Shown here: positions 1 to 12,050 of the stretch, in pieces
Position numbering within the stretch: the stretch's first letter is position 1
How the letters are laid out: each line of letters opens with the position of its first letter
Notes under the pieces: model-generated
Told to the model about the DNA's origin: nothing
Seen by the model: only the letters and a program-made list of their open reading frames with translations
Databases searched by the model: none
Made by a program: the position numbers and the translations under genes
Source: Acanthochlamys bracteata
Lineage: Eukaryota; Streptophyta; Magnoliopsida; Pandanales; Velloziaceae
NCBI GenBank assembly: GCA_019914995.1
Contig: CM034128.1
Coordinates: 10,559,501 to 10,623,500 of the forward strand
Direction: 5' to 3'
DNA: 64,000 bases

Positions 1-59
1 ATGGTTACATATTACGAAATGAGTGATTCATATGATTAGTTAATGTGGATTGCATGCAG

Positions 60-2846
60 GAAAGGAAGTTGAAGCTGTATAATGCTATAATCAAGATGGA
101 ACAAGGAGAAAATGCTGATGGCGCTTTACAAGTAAGTATATTGAACTTTTTCTTTTTGGAGATCCTTTGTTCTACTAATATGTTCTTTACTCAATACTGC
201 ATCTTAGGGACGTGCCGACGGTATAAAATCTGATCTTGAAGAGCTAGTTAAGACTTTAAATGAACGTTGTAAGCAATATGGGTTGCGTGCAAAGCCAACT
301 TCACTTTTAGAGCTTCCTTTTGGTAAATTCTGATCCTTGATTCTTGTCTTTGATAAGATGTTCTATTTTCAGTTAGTTTTGTTTGGTTGACCTTAAATGT
401 TTCCTGTTGAATATTGAGCAACATTGTCCTGCATCTTGTGTTATCATTATTTGTAGATTCTCGTTTTGATTCGTAAGTTTAACATCATTAAGCTTTTTGA
501 AAACAAGACACCTTGTGATCTTTAATAAATAGTGTCACTTTATTTATTGGTCCTTTGTTAGCGGTGGCTACAATCTGAAACAAAAGATATTGGGGTTTGA
601 CGATAACTTTGTTTATCATCAGAAATGACTTAATAAAAGAAAACTCTGATTCTGAAGCCATCATAATCTTGTATTGATGCCGCTCATGAATTGTAAGCGA
701 GTACATCATCACCTATTCTCCCTTCCCTGCATTGTATGATTAATGAGTGGGTTTGGATAGGGCATAGTTTTCTCATGCTAAATAAGCTTTGTCGTATCTA
801 TTTCTTGAAAATAGTTTATTTGTTACTATCCGGTTTGCCATTTGTATTCCTTTACTCTTTTCCTTTTTCAAGGTTGGCAACCTGGTATCCAAGAAGCAGC
901 TGCTGATTGGAGTGAAGACTGGGACAAGTTTGATGATGAAGGTACTTTAGCCTTTATAATGGTTGTCACATCCTCATAGCCAAAAAACTACTGCACCAAT
1001 AAAAACTTCGAATGTTGTCTAATTGTTTCTAATTTTCATCATTCTTGTCTGGGGCTTTGGTTAGAGATATTATAATGACGAGATAATAATGAAAATTATG
1101 GTTGCTTGGCCCTGCTGTTTTCTTTGCAGGATTTACAATTGTGAAGGAGCTTACGGTGGAAGTAGAAAATATTGTTGCACCTCCAAAATCTAAGACTTGT
1201 ACAGTTCAGAGTAAGAAAATCTCTGACGATGAGGTATATTCCTCTTCATCTTCTAAAGTTGATGATAGGATGAAAAAGCCTTCAAGCAACGGTGAAGGGG
1301 TGCCAGAAGCTGAATCCCATGATGCCCGTAGTGATGGAGAATCAGCTCATAGAACCCCTGGGAGTCCTGAAAGAAGTGCTGATATAAAATCCCCTGACTT
1401 TGATCATGACTCTTCCCAAGCTGGGTTTCATGATAACTCTCCACATGCTAAAGAAAGTCTTGGGTATGCTTCTAGTTCTTCCTGCTTAATTTTAATTTTA
1501 AGTTACATCAATGGATTAGTATCTAAGTATACTTCAACGACAGCATGAGATGTATAGTGCAACCTCTTTCCTTGGTAATTGTTTTTGAGGGAAATGAATT
1601 GTTTAATTGACTGTTGTTTGCATCAAACTCAAGAGTTGCTGATTAAAATCTACTGCCCTCCACATTATGTAGCAGTGAAATGCATCATACTCATTCCACT
1701 CGCCATCACAGCTCATATGCACTCCATCAATAGTTAGTTTCATGGCACATTACACTTTTATTATGTGAATGCCTATATGAATTACATATGCAGTGGTTCT
1801 GTTGATGCTTGCAGTTCATTATATCGTGTTTCTTTTTATGTCACAGTGATCATGATGTTGTTGAATCCTCCAAGTCCACAGACAAATTTGCTGAAGAACC
1901 ATCTTGGGGTGCAAACTTTGATGGTAGTGATGATGCAGACTCTATTTGGGGCTTTCGTTCACTAAAAGCCAAGGTCGTTGACCTGTGAATTAATCAGATG
2001 GCAATCTCTAGATGTGTTTTTTCTTATTTGTGTTGTACAAGGTTCCATTACTGATAGGTTAATGACTTGCAGGATAATGATCATGACCAGAGCAGACGGA
2101 GTTCTTTCTTTGATTCTGGAGACTTTGGCTTAACTCCGATAAAGACAAGCCTTCCTAACTCTGCTAGTGTGGTCGGAAGAGAGAAGGGTCCTTTCTTTGA
2201 CTCTGTTCCGAGTACCCCAGCCTTTGATTCTGTTAGTGTGGCGGGAAGAGAGAAGGGTTCTTTCTTTGATTCTTTTCCAAGTACCCCAGCCTTCGAGTCT
2301 GTTAGTATGGTTGGAAGAGAGAAGGGTTTTTTCTTTGATTCTGTTCCAAGCACCCCTGCCTTTGATTCTACCTCTGCTTTTAACTCTGGGTTTTCACCAA
2401 GATTCAATGAAGGTGCAGAAGATCATGCTTTCAGTAGCTTTAGTAGGTTTGATTCTTTCAATATGCAAGACGGTGGGTTGTTCCCCCAACATGACTTTGG
2501 AAGGTTTGACTCCATGCACAGCACGGCTGAAAATAGCAGAGGTGATAGCTTTTCAAGGTTTGATTCCTTCTGCAGCACATCTGATCAAGGCCCAACCTTC
2601 TCGAAGTTTGATTCACTCCACAGCACTGCTGATCAAGCCCCAACATTCACAAGGTTCGATTCAATCCGCAGTACCACCACAGACCCAGCCCCAACTTTCA
2701 CGAGGTTCGACTCCATCCGCAGTACTACAAACCACTCCAGGGGTTTCTCCTTTGATGATTCAGATCCCTTTGATTCCACCGGGCCATTCAAATATTCTGG
2801 AAGCTACTCTCAAAAGGGGAATACTGATAATTGGAGTTCCTTCTAG
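60..2846 (+). CDS. EH1: EH-domain endocytic protein (AtEH1/Pan1 or AtEH2/Pan1 type), C-terminal part, 5' end outside window
   Basis: Six exons are readable: 60-131, 208-322, 873-941, 1130-1463, 1847-1973 and 2073-2846. All have GT-AG borders and joined phases, giving 496 C-terminal residues. The EH domains would lie upstream of the window. Seen here are a short charged helical stretch (ERKLKLYNAIIKMEQGENAD), an acidic Trp-rich motif (ADWSEDWDKFDDEGF), a long Ser-rich linker, and a repetitive tail of FFDSVPSTPAF and RFDSxxST units. In Arabidopsis, proteins with this tail belong to the TPLATE complex, which drives clathrin-mediated endocytosis at the plasma membrane. Assignment rests on the WxxDWDKF segment and FDS-rich tail. 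EH1 and EH2 cannot be told apart from this end alone. No frameshift is seen, so the gene is probably functional. Confidence 0.82.
2165..2371 (+). repeat. Three in-frame 69-bp tandem units in the EH protein tail
   Basis: Units begin near 2165, 2234 and 2303, with exactly 69 bp between equivalent positions. Each encodes 23 residues of the form SVxGREKGxFFDSVPSTPAFDS. The copies differ at scattered positions, so the array is old enough to have diverged. It sits wholly inside the last exon and preserves the frame. A second family of shorter FxRFDSxxST units follows from about 2430 to 2760. Confidence 0.9.
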
Positions 2847-3549
2847 TAGACAGCGAGTGCATAGAAAACATTTTTTCCTAGTCCTAACCTGAAGATTGCA
2901 TTTCAAATCAAGATATTAACTTAAATGGGCTTGTCACTGCCTGTGGCTCCAATTGCAATGGATCAAGATTTTGCTTTCTGGTTTTCCTCTTGACCACCTG
3001 AGGCACACAGTATCCGGCAATCAAGGTTTGAGAGTTTTTCCGTCTCACACAGATATCAGAGTCATCAGCATTCTTTAAAATCTTGTATTCGTTATTATTT
3101 GTGAATTAATCTATGGGAATGAGCGAGTTTTCTGGATTTTGCCTTCGTTTGAGAATCTGGAGTCGTGCAAATGCTAATTTCTGATATGTGGTGCTAGCCT
3201 TCTAGGTAGTTATAAGGGAGAAAGAACATGAACGACCAACGATTAGCGGTCGATTCTGTTTGTATAGTCATGTTGTGTGATGTGTTTTTCTTTCGTTAGA
3301 TTGCTGATTATTTCGAGTTGAGTTTTAAACTTTTGTTTCCAAATGCCAGAGAAAATAAAAAATATTAATATACTACCATGTTCTCTGGGGACTTAAAGGT
3401 TCCAGATAGGATAAAAGAATTCTGGTTTATAAAGTTTTTGGATATGTTTGAAAACCCTACCCATCTAACAAATCCTTTCAAGTTCTTCGAGCGCGCATTT
3501 CGTCGAACAGAAGTTGGGTTTCGTTTTACTGCCGGAAGGTGCGAAGGTG
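2847..3549. other. 3' flank of the EH gene and intergenic DNA
   Basis: About 700 bp after the EH stop codon. It holds the presumed 3' UTR and no convincing coding exon. Short ORFs here, including one opening at 3378, lack family resemblance. Confidence 0.6.
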
Positions 3550-3970
3550 ATGATGATGAAACAGCAACAGAAGGACAGGAAAGTTAAGGACGAGATGCGG
3601 CGTGGGATGAATTCCAAGCTCGCCTTCTCATTCTCTTCTCTAACGCCGCCGCAATCATCAACATACTGCAGGTTTATTCTGTTGCTTCTCTTTGTCATTT
3701 TCTTCTTTGCAAGCTTGTTGTGATAAATTATATTCTGTTCCTTGTTCTATTGAATTTGGATGAGCAGGTGATCAGCGACGGGAGAATCACAGTTTTGAGG
3801 TTGGTAGCAGGTGGTAAAGAACTTATCTATTTCTGTATTTCAACACAAGAACATAACATTTTCCAGACAACATCCAGATCGATATGGTTCAAAAGGTGTT
3901 CCACTTTGAGAAGAATTTCCTCTTTAAGACCATGCGTATGATTTGGGCATGTATTCCTTACGAGTCCTAA
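3550..3970 (+). CDS. Tentative small gene, three exons, unknown protein of 86 residues
   Basis: I do not recognise this protein. A spliced model with exons 3550-3671, 3776-3810 and 3867-3970 uses GT-AG introns and closes in phase at a TAA. The start is the first of three consecutive ATG codons. The product is basic at its N-terminus (MMMKQQQKDRKVKDEMRRGM), Ser/Thr/Pro-rich in the middle, and ends with an aromatic and basic stretch (VFHFEKNFLFKTMRMIW). The second exon works only if the acceptor at 3775 is used; using the nearer AG at 3767 gives an immediate stop. It lies between the EH gene and GnT-I on the same strand. It may be a real small gene, a decayed exon set or chance. Confidence 0.3.
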
Positions 3971-4513
3971 TTTAAGCTGCTTTTGTAGCGTCTGCGCAGC
4001 GGCACTGATGTTTTGGATCCTGCTAAATAGATTAAACAGCAGTTTCAGTGCAATCTTTCTACACTGTAAATACTTAATTCCAAAATATCAAGTGGAAACA
4101 TGAAATGTAATCTGCTTCATGAGAAGGTTCCAAAAGTAAACAAAGTTTGATTTTTTTCTTAGAAGAAAAAGTTTAGTTACCAAAACATCCACTAATTTAT
4201 TAAGCGGCTCTGACTAATAAGTATCTACGAGCAAGATAAATCGATAACTATCCTGAGTAATAGGTAAAAACAATACGATACACTACCCCGATAAATCAAC
4301 CCAGAGGGAGTTTTAATAGTATAAATTCATTTAGTAGATCGATAGTGCAAACGTATTCAGCAGGTCAGATCTTGCAAACTTTCTTCTCTCACCGGCGACC
4401 TTGACCCGAAACCCGTCAACCGTTTCAGGCTTCAAGAAACAACGGGGGTAAAAATACAAAGAGGAAAAGAACAAACATAGCTTCGATCTCCACGAAGGTT
4501 TCTCGCGGCGTTG
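3971..4513. other. Intergenic DNA and 5' region of GnT-I
   Basis: AT-rich non-coding DNA. The last ~150 bp, more GC-rich and without ORFs, is the likely promoter and 5' UTR of the GnT-I gene. No clear TATA box was assigned. Confidence 0.5.
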
Positions 4514-7500
4514 ATGGCGCGGAACATCTGCGACGTACGGATCCTTCTCGTACTCGCCGCCGCTGCCTTCATCTACATCCAGGTTCTAGCACTTCCCAAT
4601 CCATTCGAATTCTTCTTTAGATAAAGAGTTTGTTAGGAATTTTGATGCGCTTTTGTTTGATGTATATAGACAAGTTTGTAATATTAAATTCATTTGATTA
4701 TATTTTTTATAGGAAAGTAGAGATTGTAGAAGAAGCTCGTGCATCGTATAAGTTTGATTTCCTTCTTAAGGTTTTTTATCAGTTTTTCTTCTTTGCTATA
4801 GGTGCGACTTTTTGCCACACAATCTGAGTATGCGGATCGATTAGCAAGTGCAGTGAGTACCTTCAACTTACTTTCAGAATTTTGTTATAGATTCGGTGTA
4901 CTTTGAAACCATGTGGCGTTGCTCTAAACATTTAGTTTCTGAATTTGTTGCATTGTTCCTCTGTGTATATTCTGTATTCGACTTGCAAGCTCTACGTCTT
5001 TTAATTTGAATCAGATTGAATCTGAACGTCAATGTACAAGTCAGACAAGACGACTGATTGATCAGCTCAGCTTACAGCAAGGAAAAATTGGTGCATTGGA
5101 AGGTATAAGTTTTATTTTGACATTTGATTCCACAGGGAAACCTGAACCTGAAATGATATTTATATAATACATCTGTAAAAATGATATTTTAGATGGTTTC
5201 ATGTATTTTTCTAGGCATGATACTGAAGCTGATGTTTTTGTTCATATTACAGAAGCAAAAAAGCGTCAGGATGAAGAGTCTACGCACTTGAAGGCTCTCA
5301 TTCAAAACATTGAAAGTATTGTCCTCTCTAGACTTGTATTTTGCTAGTTCTTTCTGTTTCTGCATGTACCATAGAAAAAAGAACTGACTCTTCTTATATA
5401 GGCACTTTTAGTTTTCGCTATCCTGCCATTGGACTCTTTGGTTTGTTGTTCATGGGATGCTTAACTATAAACAGTGAGATAGCTGCCCGAGCACCTTAGC
5501 AATGATACATGATATTGAACTCTTGTACATCTGTTAAAGATTTTGCTAGGTGTTGTCTCCTATATCAGCAAATGTTAAAAAAAAAATGCAGCACTTAATT
5601 TCTAATGGCAATTAGGTTTTAGGCTCACTTTACAGAATTTGTAATTTACCTCTTGATTTTGTAATGCAGGAAAAGGTATGCAGAGCTTGTCAAGCAAAGT
5701 AGAGGTAGGGTTCCTCAAGAATCAGAATTAGTTTTCCCTGGTTATTTTCAGAGAAATCCAAATCTTTGCTTGACAAGATTTGGATGTTTTGCTTAATTGC
5801 TTATACAGGTACCTGTGGCAGCTGTTGTAATAATGGCTTGCAATAGAGCAGACTACCTTGAGAGGACAGTTGAATCTGTGCTTAAGTAAGCTTCATTTTC
5901 ATTATCTCATCTCCATTTATCTTCTTCCTTCTGTACCTTTTCATACACTTCATTTGCTCTTAGTGTAATGCTTTTGTCCTGGTTCTCATGCATATGACAA
6001 CATCGTAAACTCTATCAGATACCAAAAGACTGTTGCTTCTAAGTTTCCACTCTTTGTATCTCAGGTATTTTTATGTTAAAATGTCCAAATTACTGTATTT
6101 AAGTTTACCTAAAATAAATCTATCTTGCTGTTACTCTCTTTCTATTTTGCAGGATGGGACTAAGCAAGATGTCAAGAGTAAAGCTAAGAGTTATACTGAG
6201 ATAACATATATGCAGGCAAGGGTTTTACACCTTTCACATTGTACACTGGATGATGGATAAGCACTACCTTCTTGTCGTTGTAGCTGCTGCGGTCATTGAT
6301 TAACTTTTGCACTCCTTTCATTAAGTGGAAAGTTTCTGTGAATTTTGTTAAAATATGATAAATGTGTCTCCTAATTAATTGCTTTTAATTGGAATCAACA
6401 CCTCAGAGCTTTTGTAGGTGGGATAGGAGCATGATATGTCATGTAAAGAAATTCCTTTCCTGAAAGAATGAATCTTAATATTGCAGCACCTTGATTTTGA
6501 ACAAGTGGTGACAGAAAGGCCAGGCGAGATAGTTGCATATTACAAGATTGCAAGTATTTCTCTCACTCTCTTGTGGGTATTTGCATGTGTAGTCCATTTA
6601 TCTTCATTTATTTGTGGTGTCTAAATATATCCTTCCAATTTCAGGACATTACAAATGGGCGCTGGATGAATTGTTCATAAAAAATAATTACAGTCGAGTA
6701 ATTATTTTGGAAGGTAATATCTATAGGAGATGCGGTGCTTACTGTTTTTCCTATTTTTTTCTGTAATCAATTCGATGAACATGGTTTATGGGATGGCATC
6801 CTTTTGTTAGACAGATGACATGGAGATTGCACCAGATTTTTTTGATTACTTTGAAGCCACTGCTGCACTCCTTGAGAAGGATAAGTATGTTTTAGCAGGA
6901 AGATCTTATCATTCCACTATATATATCTTTATCTTTAGAATTAACCAAATTTTCATGTGGTTGAAGATCAATCATGGCTGTTTCCTCTTGGAATGATAAT
7001 GGACAAATTCAGTTTGTGCATGATCCAGGCAAGCTTTTCAACAAGATAGATTTTTTTTTGGGTTTTTCTTAAATAGAAGGTTAAGTTGCATCATGATGAT
7101 GGTGTAAATTGTTTATATTTAGTTGCATTATGTATCTTTCTTGCAGAAACCCTCTATCGCTCAGATTTTTTCCCTGGACTTGGATGGATGCTTACAAAGT
7201 CCACTTGGGAAGAACTGTCGCCGAAGTGGCCTAAAGCATATCCTTCAATATTTGTTTTTCGTTTTTTCTTTTTCTTGTTCTTTGTTTTTTGGCGTTTCTC
7301 CTTAACATGTCTACACTTATTGGGATGATTGGGTGAGGTTAAAGGGGGTCCATGGAGACCGTCAATTTATTCGTCCAGAAGTTTGCAGAACATATAATTT
7401 TGGTGAGCATGTAAGTTGGTCATTATGCTCTATCTGATCTACTTCACCATCTTCCTCTTCTTTTAACTCTTTTAGCTTCAAAGTGAAACTAAATCAAGGA

Positions 7501-8772
7501 TGCTACTGGTGGTTTTCTATATGCAATTTTCTTGCTTTATTTCTGCAAATTATAATTCTTTGAAAATGATAAAGTGCCATCCTTGATTTTGAAAGGTACT
7601 GTAAACATAAAAGACAGATTTGGAATGTTGTATGTGCAATTCTAATACTATTTTGAGTACTTGTTTAGGTTTTAGGGTCCTATGGGATGTGCACCCAGTT
7701 TCTTATGAATGAGCTGTAAATTCTTTCAAAGCTAGTTATTGGGTTTGGAGATGCTATTGTGGCTGTGTTAAGTCCCCAGATGAATGGCCGGAGGGAATAA
7801 ACTTAAGATACTCAAGCTTTAGTTCCAAGACTCCAGAGTTAGCTAAACTCAAGTTCAACTTCTTGTACATTCTTCAGCATGTACCAAAAGAAGAGAGGAC
7901 AAAACAATAGATGCTTATATATATGTCTGCTATTTCTTTTGCTTCCAATCTCTATAATGCTTGTGCCATTTTGAATTTTTTTTGCAGGGATCTAGCATGG
8001 GGCAATTCTTTAAGCAGTACCTTGAGCCTATCAAACTGAATAAAGTTAATGTAAGTTAAAGATGTTTTAGTGGTGATCTTCTGTATTTTCTTTTCTAAAC
8101 TCATGTAAGTATTGCTTGCAAAGGTTGACTGGAAATCAAAGGATCTGAGCTACCTGATGGAGGTATCTAATCCTATAGTTAAGGTTTCAATTTTTGAAAG
8201 AGATTGGTTTAACGGGTTTCAAATGCAGGACGAATATATGAAACACATTGCGAAGCTTGTGTCAGATGCAAGAGCTGTCCATGAACCGGATGCTGTTCTG
8301 AAGGCATATAATGTCGATGGAGATGTTAGGATTACATATAAGGATCAGAGGGACTTTGAGCATATTGCACGTCAATTTGGAATATTTGAAGAGTGGAAGG
8401 TAAATTCGCAAAGCTTGTTGCTTTCTGTAACTATTTTGGGGCTGTTGATTTCTTTTTACCACAGAAAAGTTCTGGACTAGACTGTTATCATAACATGAGA
8501 AGTCTTATTATTTGATTTTATTTTTATATATCTAAAACCTTTTACATTAATGTAATGAAAAAAACATAAGCATCTTTAAAAGGTGAATTGTATAAGAGTC
8601 ATTGTGCAGGTGTGGTTCTTCAACACTTTGTTGCTAATTTTCATATGTTTGTTGGTAGGATGGCATACCAAGGACGGCATATAAAGGAGTTGTAGTTTTC
8701 CGACACCAGACATCCAGGCGGATATTTCTCGTGGGTCCAGATTCTCTCATACAACTTGGAATTCAAGCTTGA
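4514..8772 (+). CDS. GNTI: Alpha-1,3-mannosyl-glycoprotein 2-beta-N-acetylglucosaminyltransferase (GnT-I)
   Basis: Golgi enzyme that adds the first GlcNAc to Man5GlcNAc2 and so opens complex N-glycan synthesis (family GT13). Eighteen exons: 4514-4582, 4802-4852, 5015-5102, 5253-5315, 5670-5704, 5809-5885, 6019-6064, 6153-6215, 6487-6553, 6645-6713, 6815-6884, 6967-7028, 7147-7237, 7317-7410, 7988-8050, 8124-8162, 8229-8399, 8659-8772. They join in phase to 443 residues, about the family length. Residues ~8-23 form a type II signal anchor, followed by a stem with a heptad-like region. The catalytic part begins at [16 protein letters not shown]; the metal-binding EDD is at residues 209-211, followed by [17 protein letters not shown] and WPKAYWDDW. 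Introns 8 and 12 have GC donors and intron 13 is AT-AC. All landmarks are present and no lesion is seen. Confidence 0.97.
7238..7316 (+). other. U12-type AT-AC intron in GnT-I (intron 13)
   Basis: The codons for KAY-WDDW are joined only if the intron runs from ATATCCTTC (7238-7246) to CTACAC (ending 7316). The donor matches the U12 consensus exactly. A TCCTTAAC branch-site motif lies at 7299-7306, about 11 nt from the 3' splice site. The intron is 79 nt, has no GT-AG alternative that preserves the conserved protein, and would need the minor (U11/U12, U4atac/U6atac) spliceosome. Confidence 0.93.
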
Positions 8773-10511
8773 ATAACAATTTGTTTTCACTTGCCAGTTC
8801 TTGTGCTCACTGGTTGTTGCTTATGCGCAATGGACCAGAGTAAAAGACTATAAAAGCGGAGCTGGTGTTCAACAAGAGAAAACTTCTCCGCATTAGTATA
8901 GTTTGCTCCGGTGGTCTGCATGTCTGGACATGTGCAGTGAGAAACTTAACACCTAAACGCTATGCGAACTTTTTATTTCTGAAATTGTACAGACCTATGT
9001 AGTTGAATTCCCAGCTTGTAATTTGTAATGAATTCCCAGCTTGTAATTTGTTAACTGTCATATTGAACATCTTTCTATGAAGTTTTAAGATTATTTCCCT
9101 TTTGTATGTAGACAGGTTAGAGAAAACTTGTAATATTCATGTTCCTGGTTCCAGGCTTCCAGCTTAACAAAATGAATTATTTCAAATGGTTTCTTTAAAA
9201 TTATGTAATTTTTAAATTTCTTTCCTTTAGTTAAATTAATACAGAATTAATGTAAAATTAATAAATTACTTATTTCGTGGCGGGAAAAATCTTTTTTTTT
9301 CCTTGCCAGCGATTTTTTAAAAGTGCTTTTAAAATAAATTTTTTTAAAAAATAAGCTATATTTTTTGAAAATAAAAAAATAATTTTATTTTTTAAAAAAT
9401 GAATTAATTTTTTTATTAAAAAAATAATATAAGTAATAAAAAAATTTATATATATTTTTAAAATTTTAAATAAGTTATTTAAATATTTATAAAAAATATA
9501 TTAAAAATATAAATACTAAAAAAATTACTTTATGAAAAAGTAATATCAAACACTCCTGCAACTCGATCTTTTTTTAATTTCAATTTCACCGAAATTTCTC
9601 CCAAACAATAAAAATAAAAAATAAAAAAAAAAAGAAAAGAAAAAAGAAAGCGGGCTATATTGCGCGCTCTCTCTCTCTCGAGCGCGAGCGCCATGAGAAG
9701 ATAGTAAGATTTCAAAAAATCAAACCCGCGGGTGAAACTCTAGAACTGGTAAGCAATCACTACACTGATTTCAATTTTTTTGTTGTGTTCTTCTTTCGTG
9801 AGCTATCTTTATTTAGCTTGCTAGTTCTTGTTCGAGTTTATCAGTAGAATACCTGTTGGTTGGTTGCTGCAGGGGTTTGTATTACTGTATACGGTGAACT
9901 GTTCTAAGTTTTTTCTCTTTTTCCGTTTTTTGATTTTTTGTTTTTTTTTTCTTATTCTGATGTGTAAATTTGTTAGTAGTTGTTGAATTTAGTTGGATTT
10001 GGAAATGGAATCGAGTAGGAAGTGAAAAAAGTTTTGTTTCTGCTATAAAATGTTTTTCTTTTCCCTTGTTTATTTGAAGGAAAACGAGTTTTAGAAAATC
10101 GAGGTATCTTTATATACCGGAAGGTCAATTGATATATAAAGCTGAATGTGGATAATGGTAAATCCTGGGAATGATTACATCAAATAAATTATTGGCTATG
10201 AAATTAATTAATGAACAAGTTATTACGTTGAATGTAGAGATGTGAAAGTTCTTATTTCAGTTTTGGTTTTCTAAATTGTTTGATACTGAACAAGTTATTA
10301 CGTTGAATGTAGAGATGTGAAAGTTCTTATTTCAGTTTTGGTTTTCTAAATTGTTTGATACTGTAGTGTGTTCAGTATGCCAACATGTTTGATGCCCTTG
10401 AGTCCTCTGATGCATGTTAGCTGGTATAATTTGCTTGCATAACGATACTATGCACCAAGCGTTACTTGACATTTTTTTAAAAAGTATTTTGTGTATGTCA
10501 TTATCATGTAG
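8773..10511. other. Intergenic DNA with strongly AT-rich core
   Basis: GnT-I 3' UTR first, then from about 9230 to 9540 an extreme A/T-rich stretch with long A and T runs. A CT dinucleotide run followed by GCGCGAGCG lies near 9667-9691. From ~9700 on the sequence looks like old leader or intron DNA of the dead U-box gene downstream. No coding exon is seen. Confidence 0.5.
10213..10362 (+). repeat. Perfect 75-bp tandem duplication
   Basis: Two identical 75-bp units, 10213-10287 and 10288-10362, stand head to tail with no spacer. I see no mismatch, so the event is recent or has been homogenised. It lies upstream of the U-box pseudogene in non-coding DNA. Confidence 0.95.
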
Positions 10512-12050
10512 GTTTCATCTGAAACACAGCTATCCATGGCTGAATATCTTGGGGAGGTTATGTCAACCAACGATGTAAAGATCTTTGTATCTCAAACTGC
10601 TGATTCATCTATAGTTGATATCATGAGAAGCAAGAACTCGAGAGCGAGGGAAGCGTCTCTGAAGGCACTGAACCGAATCTCGTCATATGAGGTGAGCAAA
10701 ATTTTTAATCCAGGCTGGTGTCCTGCCTCCTCTTGTGAAGGACCTCTTTACTGTTGGTGTCATCCAGCTCCTGATGAGGCTTAAGTGTCTGCGGCAGTTC
10801 TTACTAACATTGTGCCTTCAGGTGCTGATATTGAAGCTATTTCCCTCGACCTTGAAGGTTAGACTCTTGTAAACTATTTCCCTACTACATCTAGAGCAAT
10901 ACAGGGCCTGCAATAGAGTGCAAGCTTCTTCAAGTCCTTGTTGGATTTGCTAGACTTTAGAAAATTGTTTCAGCGATTAGGAGCTATGGTGTTACCATCA
11001 GCCTAATTCAGTTTATTGAAGCTCCACAAAGGGATCTCCATATGGCTTTTATAAAGCTTCTACATAACATCTCACCTTTCATGCGGCAAGATTTAGGTTG
11101 TTTGCTGCTTGACAATTACAGTCTCAACAGCTTAACTAAAATCATCTCAGATGACGGTGGTGTATTAGAAGACCAAGCAGCAGAGTTGGGGCTCTTATTA
11201 ACCTTCCTGAAAGAGACTTGGGCATTACTAGACTAATGTTGGATGAAAAAGCATTCAACAGCTTTATCTCCAAGTTGTTAAAAGTCCAACTTGGGAATAC
11301 TCGTGGAAATTGTTTTGTCAATCTCTTTCTTGAAGGACTCGTTAAAGTTTCTCTCATGACTGACATATGAGATGCAAGATGAACCTGAGGCGCTTGCATT
11401 AGCACGTGAGCTCAAGCTTGGATCTGTTTATACTGGATTGCTTCAGATGAATGTACTTGATAGTGCTCAAATGGTTACTGCAATGTCATTGAGGAATCTC
11501 TCAGAGCAATGGCAACATCTTACCATAGGTGAAGTCCAATGCTCAGGATTTTGGTTTTTCATTTTCATGCTTCTCGGAACGGCCTGCAATAAGAGGAGAT
11601 GCAAGGTACATCCTGGGATCGGCTCAATGAGGGAGCTTCTGCCTTGTTGAAAAGAAGTTTGCCGAGAAGTTAGTGGATGTTTAGATCATCAAAAATGAGA
11701 AGCTGGTTGAGTCCACACTGGCTGTCGTTGTGTACAGTGTTGGAAGTTGGAGTGGATATAGAGCAAGGTGCTCAGGTATTATGTGATGCAGAAGGGTTCA
11801 GACGATACTTCAAATATTGCTGGAATGCAAAAGTGAAGTGCTCCGTTGGAGAGCAGTCTGTTCCATCGAGAGGATTCTGAGGAGAAGAAGATGTGGCTTA
11901 TGATATTTCTGTAGATCAGAACGTAGTAACTGCGCTTGTTGAAGTATTCTAACATGGTTAATACGAAACATGGCAAATTGCAGAGCAAGCACTGAAGCTA
12001 GTTGATAGACTACCCCACTTCTACTGCAAGTTGATAGACTTCAAATAGTT
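10512..12050 (+). pseudogene. ARM-repeat half of a PUB43/44 (SAUL1)-type U-box E3 ligase, disabled
   Basis: Fragments in shifting frames recall the C-terminal armadillo region of plant U-box proteins of the PUB43/44 class. They include LSMAEYLGEVMSTNDVKIFV and REASLKALNRISSYE (from ~10530), then frame-shifted pieces around 10720-11350. Later come LRNLSEQWQHLT (~11480), DDGVDIEQGAQVLCDAEGF (~11740) in the form GVDIEQ, and a last piece QIAEQALKLVDRLPHF (~11975). Several frameshifts and in-frame stops separate them, including stops near the end where the family reads AFQHGDYRTRQIAE. No U-box half is present in the window. Intact members ubiquitinate substrates in membrane and senescence or immunity signalling; this copy cannot encode a full protein. 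Confidence 0.8.

Noticed and set aside
2430..2760. Regular short repeats suggesting a CRISPR-like array
   Set aside because: They are codon-phased repeats inside a plant coding exon, not palindromic repeats with unique spacers.
2167..2892. 241-codon ORF overlapping the EH tail in another frame
   Set aside because: The overlap comes from the repetitive exon; the FDS/STPAF frame is the one that joins the upstream exons.
3378..3587. 69-codon ORF before the tentative small gene
   Set aside because: No family resemblance, and its frame runs out just where the better-supported multi-ATG frame begins.
9230..9540. AT-rich block as a transposon or origin
   Set aside because: Low-complexity A/T runs only; no inverted ends, target duplication or coding trace.
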